From the NCBI GenBank assembly GCA_014898425.1, contig RCSZ01000018.1, forward strand, positions 496,001-560,000: a stretch of DNA of 64,000 nucleotides, in the 5' to 3' direction. A model generated the notes under the pieces. It did not search any database, was not told the DNA's origin, and worked only from the letters and a program-made list of their open reading frames with translations. Shown here piece after piece: positions 1 through 11,362 of the stretch. The DNA comes from Botryotinia globosa (lineage: Eukaryota > Ascomycota > Leotiomycetes > Helotiales > Sclerotiniaceae). The translations under genes were made by a program, and so were the position numbers. Each line of letters opens with the position of its first letter. Position 1 is the first letter of the stretch.

Positions 1-260
1 CATGCGAGACCGAGGAGGATGAGGATGCCGATGAAGATGAAGATGAAGACAAGGAAGATAGTAATGCCGAAGCAGAGATAGATGTCGAAATTGGAATCGC
101 AATCGAGACTCCGGATGTAGTATCCATCGATACGGATACACCGCATCACGCATTCCGCCATATTCCATGGGTGGAAAAACTCACGGGTTCGCAGGGAAGA
201 GGGGTAGGCGCCAGAGTTTGGCGCGTGAGGAGAGATTTGGGGAAGATGGGTGATGCGTAG
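1..260 (+). CDS. 3' end of an acidic protein gene (truncated by window edge)
   Basis: An open frame enters from the left edge (codons start at base 3) and ends at TAG 258-260, giving 85 residues of a C-terminus. It starts with a run of Asp/Glu codons in several GAT/GAA repeats, then a mixed stretch, and ends in a basic tail (motif HIPWVEKL about 30 residues from the end, then several Arg/Lys). The family is not recognised. The balanced codon use and the change from acidic to ordered-looking sequence favour a real coding end over chance. The remainder of the gene lies outside the window, so no function is offered. Confidence 0.5.
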   Translation, partial: CETEEDEDADEDEDEDKEDSNAEAEIDVEIGIAIETPDVVSIDTDTPHHAFRHIPWVEKLTGSQGRGVGARVWRVRRDLGKMGDA

Positions 261-1312
261 GGAATGGAGTGGATGAGATTTATATAATGTAATACAATTC
301 TTGTATTGGAAGTTGAGATGTACGTACGTAAGTAAGTAAGTATGTATGTATGTATGTATGTATGTATGTATATGTGATAGAAACTCGTGATAGTGTAGTG
401 AGGATTTATATACACACTTTCATCTCTCTCACACACTCTCTCAAACTAAGCTAAGAAACTTAACCCCAAACTCAAATATCAACCCCCCCTCCTCTCCAAA
501 TTGCTAAAATTCATCTATCATATACCTCCTCTGAATCTCCAATGATTCATAAATCTCAGAACTAAATATTCATCTATTCATCTATCCATCTATTTACCCA
601 AATAAATAAAATATACATAGCACATATAGCACACACACATAGTAAATATAGCACACAAGCTAATCAAACATTCATCCCCCGCCACACCCTCTTCCCCTTT
701 TACATTCTCTTTTCTTTACTTTCCCGTTCTTTCCCTGTTCTTTCCCTTCACATCTTCAAAAGAAAATCCAAATCCAATACCAATACCCACCTAGTCACTA
801 CCTACTACCTAGGTACCTACCAAATCCCAACCACATCACCACATCACCACACTACCACACTCAAGCATGTAAGAATGAATCTCTTCTATATCACTCCATT
901 TCACTTCGTTCCATTTATTCCATACACAATATATATATACAATACTCCTCAATACCACTTAAAACAAGACAACACGATAAATTTCTACGCCATCCATCCA
1001 TGTATTCGCCCACCCCCACCCAGCCATCCATTTCTCATTCAAGCTCGACCATACCAGACCATGCAACACCAAACTATATCAAAACCTCTAAAAGACGCAT
1101 CCGTCTGTAAATCATAGCTTATCGATCCCTCCCAAAACGCCCCAGAAACACCATACATCTATACTATGCCATGCCATGCCATGCATTCACACCTCCATTC
1201 CATGCATTCAGAAGCATAATATAATATAAGTAAAGACCAACCATCAAGTAGTTGTTTATTTCCCATCTCTCATTATTCTCAAGTTCCTCAACTGCACCCC
1301 CTCAAATCACAA
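261..1312. other. Intergenic, low-complexity; 3' flanks of convergent genes
   Basis: No gene is supported here. The stretch holds a TACG/TAAG/TATG tetranucleotide tract (about 320-371), then a long C/T/A-rich, G-poor tract up to about 1250. A palindromic ACCTAGGTACCT block sits near 808-819. Open frames of 80-96 residues here are low-complexity (Tyr/His/Pro/Ser-rich) and overlap on both strands, so they were not called. Confidence 0.7.
320..371. repeat. Tetranucleotide microsatellite (TACG, TAAG, TATG units)
   Basis: Consecutive 4-bp units change from TACG to TAAG to an array of TATG/TGTA units. It is non-coding and lies just 3' of the truncated gene. Confidence 0.85.
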
Positions 1313-3207
1313 TTAGAAATATTGCAACTCTCCATTCCCACCATTCTTTCCCCCATTACTCTTCTGCAACTGCGCCTGATACTGTTGAAACTGCGCTTGC
1401 ACAAGTTGCTGCGGCGTTTGATAATTTTTCTGCAATGGAGGGAAATCTTCATACGCAACCGCTGGATTATAGACTGGCGGCGTATTATTTGATGTCCGTT
1501 CATTGACATCATCCAAACTCCTATAACCGTATCCTCGTCCCTTTCCCTTACCGCCACCTCCTCCACCGTTACCATTGCCTCCGCGATTATTACGTCCATA
1601 GCCTCCCCGTTGATTTCCATTTCCCCTATGATTGCCTCTTCCTCCACGTCCACCACCATAGTTATTTTCTTGGCTTCCTCTCTTGTTTGATGGTCCTTGA
1701 TAATTTCCAACATATGATCCATTTGTTGGTTTAGCCTCAGGGGAATGCTTGCGCTTGAATGATTTATTGGGGAACAAACTCTCGTACTCGTTTTCAGAGA
1801 GATCTTCCTTTTCTATCCTCAAAAGAACCTTTTCACCCACAGTACTTTCAAAGACAAATGCCTTCTCTGGTGGAACAGGTTGCCAATTTTGTATCTTACC
1901 TGCATCAATTGGTCGAGCTCCTTTGCGCAATGCGAGAACGACTACAGGAATGGGGTTTTCGGTATAAAATTTCTTGGATTCTGGCACAGGTCTGACCCGA
2001 GCGGCCCAAATCTTGTTTTCAAAGACTGCTGTTCCTGTAACTTCCCAGGTGGTCTTACTTCCCATTCCTCCAACTTTTTGAAGGATACTTTCTGGACATG
2101 GGCGTGGAGTAATAAGAACATTGTTGGCTAGAAATTTGGCTTCTGTATCTGGCATGTTCGATGGAAGCTGAGCTAAAGTAAGCAGCTTCTGAGTGTCAGT
2201 ATTATTGATCAAATATCCAGTATAGAAAACAGTCTTCTTAATCTGAAGTCTCTCGCCGTAATTTCTTGCTTCAATGGCAGCATTGTGATCATTGATCAAA
2301 CGCTGTACCTCAGCAGCTTCAACAACAGGATCAAGCAATGTGGCTCCATCTGCAACTTGAACCACTTCGGCAACGATAGTGGAGCGAGATGGAATACCAC
2401 TAGAGCCATTTTGACATTTGTTATAATCGGCAAAGAAATCTCTGAATGCCTTGACATGTCTGACTCTATCCTCATAGATTCTGATTTCCTCAGCACCTTT
2501 ATATGTTTCCATCAAACTTTCCAAGAAACATTGCTTGAAGTTCATCGTACTACTGAACCTCTCATTTCTAGGACCTGCTGCTGGTTTTAGGACAATCATA
2601 TCCGTATCGAGACCCCTGCTGGCAAGCATTTTTTTCAATAATTCTGAAAATCCAGCCTCGGAACGACCAGTTAAGAGAATAGAAAGAACATCTTTTTGTT
2701 GCATACTCAACTGAATGAGTTCAACGATTCGCTCATTCCACCAACCTTTCCAAGCGCGCGGTTCTTCTTTCTCTACACCTTCACCTGTAGCTGCAAGAAT
2801 TCTTGAGTCGTGCCACCAACCACCCGTCGCAAATGTATCTTGAGTTTGTAGAAATCCTATGGTCGGTCCGTTCCATAATTTCGGATTGGGAAGAGGGCTG
2901 TTGAAAACTGCGGAGGTATGTTAGCAGGTTATATGTATGAATAGGAGAACAAGGCTTCAAAAGGATGGTAAACTTTGCCCCTCTTGAAATATCATTCAAC
3001 TTACGGGTATTATCAAAATCATAAACATGAAGTGCCTTGATTTTATCCACCGCTACAAATAATTAGCAATTCATCCATCCTCAGTCCCAAATCTCTCCCG
3101 ATCCAAGACTTCTTACCGGGCAATTGTTTATCTGCAACAGACCAACGATTCAAAGCCGTGGTTGTATATTGATTGAAGTTCGATCCCCCATTTGGAGTTT
3201 GCGCCAT
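1313..3207 (-). CDS. HAD-type Swiss Army Knife RNA-repair-like protein
   Basis: Three exons (3207-3117, 3052-3005, 2907-1313) join in frame to 577 residues. The acceptor at 2908-2909 was chosen because it restores the frame and gives the HAD motif I reading YDFDNTLFN (Asp42 and Asp44, expected nucleophile and acid/base), followed by PLPNPKLW. This matches the fungal HAD domain of Swiss Army Knife RNA-repair proteins (HAD_SAK family), thought to be phosphatase-like and linked to RNA repair; the substrate is unknown. The C-terminal part (about residues 440-520) is rich in Gly/Arg/Asn with RGG-like repeats, suggesting RNA binding, and is followed by a Gln-rich end. It is divergent from the DUF167 gene with about 350 bp between the starts. 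The family call rests on motif recognition; RNA repair in vivo is inferred. Confidence 0.8.
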
Positions 3208-3553
3208 GATGAGGCGTGAGTCAGAATAACGTGAGAAGTTCTTGACAAGACACACAGTGATTTGAAGAGCTCTTGGTATAATGTACAATTTCTGGGCTCA
3301 GTTGTCGTTGTTTTGCAAATACGATTGATAGGTACCTGGGTTCTTGATGTTGGCAGAATATCTATCTGGTGTTGCTTTCCTCGAATCTCGAAATGCTTTG
3401 ACCAGCCGTGGCGCTAAGCGTCTTATTAGAGTTTAGCGTAACAGTACTGTAGCACTACGGTTCTCGACTCTCATCCGCTTCACATAGTAAATGTTTTCTC
3501 TACAGTATATGTACTGGACGTGATACTGAATGAACCTAGTACAACAATCTACC
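3208..3553. promoter_or_regulatory. Shared divergent promoter region
   Basis: About 350 bp separate the start codons of the SAK-like gene (-) and the DUF167 gene (+). No protein-like frame is present. By position it must hold both promoters; no specific operator could be identified. Confidence 0.5.
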
Positions 3554-4037
3554 ATGGCCACTATAATTCCAACAATGAAGAATACTGCAGGTGGTTTTCT
3601 CAAGATAGTTAAACAAACCATTCATTTAAGCTGTCACGTTAAACCCAACTCAAGTGCATCAAGAGTAGGTATAAAAGCCTTCTCAGACACCTCTTCCTCA
3701 ATCGAAGTATGCGTCGCCCAACCAGCACGGGATAATGAAGCAAATAAAGGTGTTGTTGAGGTTTTGAGTCATGTATGGATTTATTTTAGTTACTGGTTCT
3801 ATTTTTGCTATTACATTTTAAACAATACGATTATTGGATGATTTCCTAACAGTACCTACGCAGATATTGAAATGTCCAAAGACCGACCTAGAAGTTGTTC
3901 GTGGGAGAACATCGAAGGATAAGATTGTTGCGTACAGAGGTATAGAGGACTTGCTGGCAAACGCTTCTTTGGCTGAAATGACACTTGAAAGAGTGAGACA
4001 ACGATTGCGAATAGCAAGTAGAAATGAGAAGACTTGA
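3554..4037 (+). CDS. DUF167 / YggU-family small protein
   Basis: Two exons (3554-3772, 3864-4037) give 130 residues; an upstream in-frame ATG at 3530 would add 8. The intron has GTATGG at the donor and CTACGCAG at the acceptor. Family hallmarks are visible: LSCHVKPNSSASRVG near the N-terminus, ARDNEANKGVVEVL in the middle, then TDLEVVRGRTSKDK. These match the UPF0235/YggU fold found in bacteria and eukaryotes (human C15orf40 relatives). The length is normal for the family. The biochemical role is not established; the (N)K(P)N-type conserved surface is often taken as nucleic-acid related, but that is not shown. Confidence 0.85.
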
Positions 4038-4640
4038 TAAGTTAGGGGTAGTTGGAGTTTTGTTTTTGTGCGACCAATAAACCTCTAATGCACCATTCTT
4101 CCATACAACATTAGTTGAGATCCGGCAAGCCTTGGTAGAGCATTCCCCAGATATTCATTCAAAAGATTCGTCTCAGTCAGTCTTGCCCACCAAGGTAAAG
4201 AATTCTCCTCTTAGTGTTCCTCACATCTTCGCTAGTCATTAGTCGAGATATGCCGATAATCCACCCAGAAACTTTTTGGCAGCGTGCTGCGGATTTGGGA
4301 ATAATAGCAAAGCGCGCAGACCGATCGATAGCAAGATCAGCTCCAGCTCTGTACGCCGGCACAGGTCTTATAACACTCCCCTGCTGGACCCTGTTGAACC
4401 CTTCAAGTCGATCTGTCGTATCATGTCCGTCATCCCGTAGGCGAAGGAAGACAACATTGTTAAAGAAGGGATCACCGTGTCACCTGGCGAGAAAACTCCT
4501 ATGTTATATAGACTCGGGTCTTCGGTCATTTAAACCGATACGCCAAATTATGAGTAGCTGGCGGTGGTCAAGATGACAGTGTAAAGAGAGTAAAATGTTT
4601 ACCATCAAGGGCAATAACATCTAATTCCATTAAAGATCAC
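4038..4640. other. Orphan segment with several protein-like open frames
   Basis: Downstream of DUF167 lies a relatively GC-rich block. A minus-strand frame is open for about 100 codons from 4479 to the stop at 4177, with mixed amino-acid composition. A plus-strand frame over the same bases reads protein-like across about 4255-4512, but it is broken by TAG at 4438-4440. Another plus frame is open at 4214-4576. None was recognised, and no start or splice structure is convincing. It may be a decayed gene or simply GC-biased sequence with few stops. Confidence 0.25.
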
Positions 4641-7340
4641 TTTGAGTGCGAGAGTTTATGTGAGCTTAGAAAATCCCCAAAGGATTTAACAAAAAATACT
4701 GGAACATGATACAGGAAGACATTCAGAATATGGCTGATATCGTGAGGCTGCTGAAGGAATGATGTAGGATTCGACTGGATAATCGAAGTGAATGAATCGA
4801 CACACGTGATAACGGTCGACCTCCAAAGGTAGATAGAAATTGGAGGGTGTAGACACAGTTCAACGCAGTGATATTTTAGATACTTGGCATCTTCTGTGGC
4901 GCACAACACATGTAATCATCGCTGAACAAAAACAAGAACGCAAATTCCACTAAAACGGAAAGACTAGGATTTCGCGCTGAGTCTGTACCCTCCACACTCC
5001 CCCATTCATCAACCAAGGATGGGGTATTGAGTAGACGATGTATGCATACCTGTTAAACTTTGGAAAGGATCATCACTGGATGCTATTTGAGTACAAGTAG
5101 GATTCTGGTCAACATGTACTCGTATTGGCTCGAAGGTTCCTCAATCGCTCCCGTGAACCCGCATAGATCATATTCCGAGAATCAAAAGAAAGAGGAAGAT
5201 GCCGAGAAACCCAAGTCAACATCCATTTCATCAGCGGCGTGCATCCATGTTCGAACGGTAGGGAAGGAAAGTTCTGCAAAGCAAGAAAAGGGTGTATACA
5301 ATGTAGCACAATCTCCAGGTAGTTGTACTTTACTGCGTACAGTAACATCAACAGCGAAGACACAGAAGTTCATGGGGGTCCTGTAAGCAAGCCACAAAGC
5401 ATGACAAGATGATTCTGCTTTTTTCGATCAGTGGATAGGGCCCTCTCATGCGTCAGTAGTTTGACATGCGCGCCGGTTAAGTATGGAGACAGCACAGAAG
5501 ATCCTTTCTTTTTTGTTCCTTTTGGATGGATAAATGCGATAAGATTTTATTACAGAGTTAAGGTGGAGGGGTGGATGGGATGTCAGCGGATATCCCGAGA
5601 TAAAAGTCTTTTTGAGAAGCCGATATCCGATATTTTTTGGATGTACGAAGTACGAAGTAGTAGTGGAGACTTTGGATATTTTGAACGCCTTATTAAAATA
5701 ACATATGAACGATTATGAAGCAGATGAATTAAGCTCGTATTAAGATATGTTCATCTCGTATACATCGTCTAATAGCGTTCTACCTTGGTGATGGTTGAGT
5801 AGTTGGTAGCTACGTACATCTCAAAGTAGGTAGTGAGTAGGTAGTAGCTACGTACATCTCAAAGTAGGTAGTGAGTAGGTAGTGTGATACTTATGATTCC
5901 CGTGATTCTCATGTTGGCTGATAACTCATAAGTAGTATGATTCTCACGTTAGCTCATTCGTATTACATACCGTAGATAGATATACGCTCGTTTCTATACG
6001 CCGCAAGCGATCCTCAGCGCGTCTTCCTCTTTCTCAATCCTCAGCAACGCCCAAACATCTCACGAGAAAAGGATACACGCAACTGTGCAGTCACTGCAGT
6101 GTGTGCCAGTCACTATGTTTCCTATGCATAAAGGGTCACTGGTCAGTGGTCAATGATGGCATGTGACCGCAGCCTCTCGAGTCTCGGCTGTGGCTAGCAC
6201 TGCGTCATTCCCAGCTCTTTGGCACACAGCTCGTAGCTGAAAAGTGGAAATTCCTCTTCTTTGACCGATACATCGGAGAACAAACGGGACCAAGAGGGCA
6301 AGAACTCAAAACGTCTGGTCGATTCCCACTGCTATTGTACTTTATTTAAGTTATGAGCCCATATTGAAAAGAGATAAAGGGGAGGGATGTTGTCATCTAT
6401 CGCGTTTCCCAGTATCGATACCAAAACGTCTACTCTGTATTGTTCATGCCGTGGATGAGATTGGTTCGAACTTCGAAGCATGAAAGAAAGAAGCTCCGGG
6501 ATTAACATATGAAGTTCTTTCAAATGAATACAGTACATACTGTAACATCCTTCGTCTTTGATTGGGTGAAAAGAATTTCTATCAGAAAATCAAAGTGTGG
6601 TGATAAATTACAATGCTTGAATGAGTGACGATCAATTGCCACAACACAACATCTTACCTGCACATGCTCGGTTCGAGGAACACCAAGTAACATGGTTCAT
6701 GACAAGAAGAGCATCTAGGGAAGAAGGGGGAGTGTATCTATAAAGAATACTCAAGTATTCCTCCCTAGATACCGACATCGTACTTACTCCGTACACCTAC
6801 ATCCTACCTAGTACTGGGTTTGTGGCTCAAAGGTGCAAAGGTGGCATGTGCTTTTCTCTCGGTACGAGCCCCTTCATCAAAGCTTTTATGATTCAACACT
6901 TGCTGGTAGAGTACTGACTGGTACATCACATCGTCGAAGACTTTTCAACATTTAACAACACATCAAGTGGAGAGATACGGAGTATTTGGTCGGCAATTGG
7001 ATCGATCAATGAGGGAGAGAGACCTCCAACACGACCACACCCTTTTCTCTTCAAGTCTTGACTCCAATGGTTTTCTTCTTCTTTCGGTTGCACATATACA
7101 TGCTTGCTTGGCTGTTATACCGATACCCAGGTAGATGCAGATGCAGATGCAGATGCAGTAATGTGTAATATGTATCTAATGAATGAAAGTTACAACTTAC
7201 AACTGCTACTTACCAATATTACTCCGTATATTCCAGGTTCAAGGTTTTTATCATTACAGTATCCCATCCAATGCGTAAAATCTAAAATCTTATTACTCTC
7301 GGGGATCTCTTCCGAAAGATCAGTAAATTAATAAGAGGTG
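4641..7340. other. Gene-poor region
   Basis: No gene is supported. Open frames up to 108 residues (for example 5060-5386 and 5431-5718) have no recognisable motif and overlap frames on the other strand. A perfect 38-bp tandem duplication lies at 5807-5882 and a short GATGCA repeat near 7135-7160. The region is otherwise unremarkable AT-rich DNA. Confidence 0.5.
5807..5882. repeat. Perfect 38-bp tandem duplication
   Basis: The unit at 5807-5844 is repeated exactly at 5845-5882; it contains TACGTACATC and two GTAGGTAG-type blocks. Exact identity suggests a recent slippage or duplication event in non-coding DNA. Confidence 0.9.
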
Positions 7341-7712
7341 GTCCCTTATTCAAATATCCAAACACTCACGCAGCCTCTCACCCTTTTCTCGACGTCTAAT
7401 TCGTGCTTGAGCTCAAGTCCCCTCCCTCTCGAGTCTCTATGAATCTTGATGTTTTTTCTCCTTCGCCTCCATCCTTGTATCGGTTTCTCATTGCGGATTG
7501 CCTGAAAAATTAAAGCTGGTCCCGTCCAATGATAGTCAGGGCTCATGGAAAGTTTTCGTCGGCAAATAAAGGAAGAAGGCACGTACAGGAGCACAACACA
7601 GCACAGACAGAGGAAAGGGCAAGAAGAAAAAGTGATAAGTGACCCTGAGCGAGTGAGTGACTCGAGTATAAAGCATGATAATGCAGAAAGATAGAGAGAA
7701 TACTCCATACAC

Positions 7713-7962
7713 CTCGCGTCAATACTTCTAGCACACCCGTAGTCCACCCACCATCAGCCAGATTAGTATTAGTTGATCTGATATAGGTAAAGTCTACTTC
7801 CCAGTAGAGACTAACATGATTTAAATCTAAAGTTTTTAAACTTTCAAAAGGAATCTCCACTTCACCAGGATTAAACTTGATATTCTTGCTAATAGTACGA
7901 AGTGTTTCCTGATACCTATCGTGGATCATTAAACTGTAGCAACCAGCTGGATCAATCACCAA
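7713..7962 (-). other. Orphan coding-like exon
   Basis: On the minus strand an open frame from 7962 downward reads like a globular protein: CYSLMIHDRYQETLRTI near its start, then NPGEVEIPFESLKTLDLNH and TYIRSTNTNLADGGWTTG. It ends at possible GT donors at 7711-7712 or 7708-7709. The first in-frame ATG is at 7929. Upstream on this strand the frame runs into short tandem repeats with stops in all frames, so no 5' exon could be found. A downstream acceptor near 7510 (TTTTTCAG) could join a short basic or polar C-terminus, but the correct phase is uncertain. This may be a gene fragment or a lineage-specific gene. Confidence 0.3.
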
Positions 7963-7967
7963 TCCTT

Positions 7968-8010
7968 GGACTTTGGACTTTGGACTTTGGACTTTGCACT
8001 TTGCACTTTG
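7968..8010. repeat. 7-bp tandem repeat (GGACTTT / GCACTTT)
   Basis: About six units of a 7-bp motif in direct tandem, with the last units carrying G-C in place of G-G-A. Non-coding. Confidence 0.85.
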
Positions 8011-8628
8011 AATTTACTTTAGACTCTGAACTTACCTTGAACTCAACTCGACCTCTTACTCGCCTACTCGCCTACTCGCCTACTTGTCTGCTACCCGCTG
8101 TCCTCCTACCCTCCAGCCCTTCCGCCCTACGACTCCGTGCTGTATCTATCATTCATTCATTTTATATCATTTGGCACCAGCCGCCTTACCCTTTCTCTCA
8201 TCGCACCTCGTACTATACTATATACACCTCACACTTAGAAAACTATAATGTCACACTTACTCTGAGAAGAAGAAGAAAAGAGAGAGAAGGGAAAAAAAAG
8301 GGCAGCAGCACCAAAGATATACGCATCAAACCTTCTTTCTTCCTCTATCCTTCCTCTTGTTCCTCGAGTTCTAGATCTGCAGCCTTTTAATAGAACCACA
8401 CACACATACACATACCTACACATACCTACCTACACACACAGCCGAACCTCTTGAGATCTGGAAAATCTTCCCGTTCTAGATTGCTTGTTTGTATCCCTTC
8501 AATATCAATCCATCCATACATACATTCCCTTCCATATCTCTTCTTGTAAGTCGTTATCCTTAATCCGATCGATACATTATACCCCAGGAAAAAAAACATC
8601 ATTCCGTCGTTTATCACTGTATCACCTT

Positions 8629-8690
8629 ATCACTCATATCACTCATATCACTCATATCACCCATATCACCCATATTACCCATATCATCAT
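8629..8690. repeat. 9-bp tandem repeat (ATCACTCAT / ATCACCCAT)
   Basis: Six to seven diverging 9-bp units in the SKN7 leader region. Confidence 0.8.
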
Positions 8691-9027
8691 TCAAATCTCG
8701 TTTCTCAAATGATCCTCCGGGATTCTCCAAAATGACTTCCCGTTAACCGTGTGTGTTGGCCTACAGCTTTTGATTACCCTTTAGCACCTTTTAAGGCATT
8801 CTTTTTATTTTTTTCGACCGACGCGACGGCCCGTGCATCTAGAAAAAGGTCATTTGTACTACTACTAGGTACCTGGAATCATCGTCCCTTTTTTTTTATA
8901 TATACTCCCGTCTCTATCTATATAGAGGTTATCCTCGCCCACATCGTCGTCGACAAACCAGGTTCTTAGGGGGGAAGGGAATAATATCGTTTGATATTCC
9001 TGTCATCGGACGGGTTCCCGCGCAAAT

Positions 9028-11362
9028 ATGATGGAGAAGGGTGGAGATATGGCTGGTCCTTCCGCCAACAATTCCAGCGACTTTGTAAGTCTACATACAC
9101 ACAATACTTGTATCTTTTCGCGACGTGATGGCGCAAATATTTGAAATATCTTCAATGACTAACATATCTTTCACAGGTCCGAAAATTATACAAGTAAGAA
9201 AATAGCTCGTTCGATATCCGAGTTGGATAATGATTCATGCGACAAACCGCTAATTCTGCCAAATCTTTAGAATGCTCGAAGACCCAACATATGAAAGCAT
9301 AGTACGGTGGGGTGAAGCAGGAGAGAGTTTTGTGGTTCTCGAAGTATGTCTTCAAATGGGGAAATGGTTGAATCTTAATCTGTTATTAATATGAAGATAT
9401 AGAACGAGAAATTTACCAAACAAATCCTACCGAAGCACTTCAAACACAGCAACTTTGCTAGTTTTGTTAGACAGCTGAACAAGTATGATTTCCACAAGGT
9501 CCGACAGAACAATGAGGATAACACACAATCTCCGTATGGGCAAAATGTGCGTGGTATTTCTAACTATACAAAGGCGGCAAACTAATTTATTTACAGGCTT
9601 GGGAATTCAAACATCCCGAATTTCAAGCGAACAAAAAGGATTCACTAGATAATATCAGACGAAAGGCCCCGGCTCCGAGGAAGGCTGCTCAGAGTAATGA
9701 AGAAACGTATCCGGCTCATGCCCAACAGCAAATGGATCTCCTTGGTAATCAACTCGCCGCCACTCAACAACAGTTACAGGGACTCTCTCGGAGTTATCAG
9801 GATTTAGCACAACTTAACGTAATGCTATTACAACAAGTTGTCGATGCTCAAAAGTTCATCAAAAACCATGAAGGAGTTATGCATGGTCTCGTTGGACATC
9901 TATTTGGCCAGGATGCGCAACGAAGGAATGGTCGGGCTCCAGGACTTTCAAATGGTGCTGGACCCAACATGCTCGGTCGACCTACAGAAGATGGTCATCC
10001 GTCAACTCCATTGCTTCAAGCTCGAAACCTTCTTGGGCAACTATCGGCCGAGAATTTCCCCAGCAAAGAGTTGGAACAAATGAGTCACGATTATCATTTA
10101 CGACAAGATTACTCAACTCCCCCAAATGATCCTGGAGGACTTGTTTCGATGCCTCCAATTTCAGAATCAGTGAACGCCCCGACAACGGGCTATTCTATGG
10201 ACAAATCTGAACTGGATAATCTGGTCTATCCTGTTGGTGCTATCGTCGGTATTGATCCAATCGATCAACAGCATGTCAATAACATTCCATACGCGCTCCC
10301 CCCTCAAGGATTGATGCCAAGGGACAGTATGCCCCCCGCTGAGCTGATGCCCCAACCTCCTCGTGCGCCCGGTCCGCGTAAGAAGGGCATGGTTTCGATT
10401 TGGGGTGAACGGAAGCCCAGGATTTTACTGGTAGAGGATGATCAGGTATGCGCACGAATTGGAACTAAATTCTTGGAATCATTCGAATGTGGAGTTGATA
10501 TAGCAGTAAGTTTGTACCTCGTTTTTGCACTTTGTTGTGCATTCAAAGCTAACTCTCAATAGCGTGATGGCCTCGAGGCAGTAAGCAAAATCAACCTTGG
10601 TGCAGAGAATCATTTCGATCTCATTTTAATGGATATTATTATGCCGCACCTTGATGGAGTGTCTGCGACTGTATGCATCCGAGAAATACGTGCAAATATT
10701 CCCATCATTGCAATGACGTCAAATATTCGAACTGATGACATTGAAATGTACTTCCGTTACGGTTAGTCGCATTACACATACACACACATTTCACCTTTCC
10801 AGTGCTGACTTGACTAGGTATGAATGATGTGTTACCGAAACCTTTCACGAAAGAGGGTATGATGAAAGCACTTGAGAAACACTTGGCTCATTTCAGAAAG
10901 GATGCGCCTCCGATCGGTTTCTCAAGCCCCGGGCCAATGTCACATCCGGGTGGATTTGTCACCCCAACTCAGTCGCAGTCTCACCCTCCATTAGGTCTAA
11001 ATATGGGTCAATTAACTGCCACCCAGTCCATAGTAGATGATGCAGCTTCTGGAAAGTCACCTCAAACTGCTACATCTTGGCAGTCGCCAATCCAACTACC
11101 AGGGGGGTCTCCAGTTGTAACCTCGGCCCCAGGTAGCTACATGCAGCCTACTAATGGCATGAGAGACCCATCATATTCTGTGACTCCAACCCACCCTCAT
11201 TCTCAATCTGGTTTCGCTGCGCCTCTATCCGGTCTAGGTAATCAGAGACCTCCACATAGGAGAGGCATATCCGATATAAGTGGTGCCAGTACCCCGGATG
11301 GCAATTCTGATCAAAAACGCCAAAGAATGTATGCCCCGCCTGGAAACTACCAGCAAGGCTGA
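9028..11362 (+). CDS. SKN7: Skn7-type HSF-domain response regulator
   Basis: Seven exons (9028-9084, 9177-9193, 9271-9343, 9403-9546, 9597-10505, 10563-10761, 10818-11362) join in frame to 647 residues. Order: HSF-type DNA-binding domain at about 18-108 (FVRKLYKMLEDP, then the recognition-helix region [20 protein letters not shown]); a Gln/Leu-rich coiled coil at about 143-195; and a receiver domain at about 370-490. The receiver shows acidic VEDD (376-379), phospho-acceptor Asp424 in [14 protein letters not shown], and Lys474 in LPKPF. The tail is Pro/Ser/Gln-rich. Skn7 is a nuclear factor fed by the Sln1-Ypd1 phosphorelay and active in oxidative-stress, osmotic and cell-wall responses. All key phosphorelay residues are present. 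A 17-nt micro-exon encodes VRKLY of the DNA-binding domain, as is common for HSF genes with N-terminal introns. Confidence 0.97.

Larger units (their letters stand above)
7963..9027. promoter_or_regulatory. Long pyrimidine-rich leader/promoter of SKN7
   Basis: About 1 kb of C/T-rich, low-complexity sequence directly upstream of SKN7. It contains three simple arrays: 7-bp GGACTTT/GCACTTT units at 7968-8010, 8-bp CTACTCGC units near 8058-8086, and 9-bp ATCACTCAT/ATCACCCAT units near 8629-8690. Several short upstream ATGs are present. Pyrimidine-rich leaders of this kind are usual for highly expressed or regulated fungal genes; the transcription start cannot be placed by eye. Confidence 0.5.

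Noticed and set aside
1288..1722. 144-residue minus-strand frame
   Set aside because: It lies over the Gly/Arg-rich end of the SAK-like gene in another frame and is a repeat-driven shadow.
2898..2907. Alternative acceptor for the last exon of the SAK-like gene at the AG of 2898-2899
   Set aside because: It puts the large exon out of frame; the AG at 2908-2909 closes the frame and restores LFNSPLPNP.
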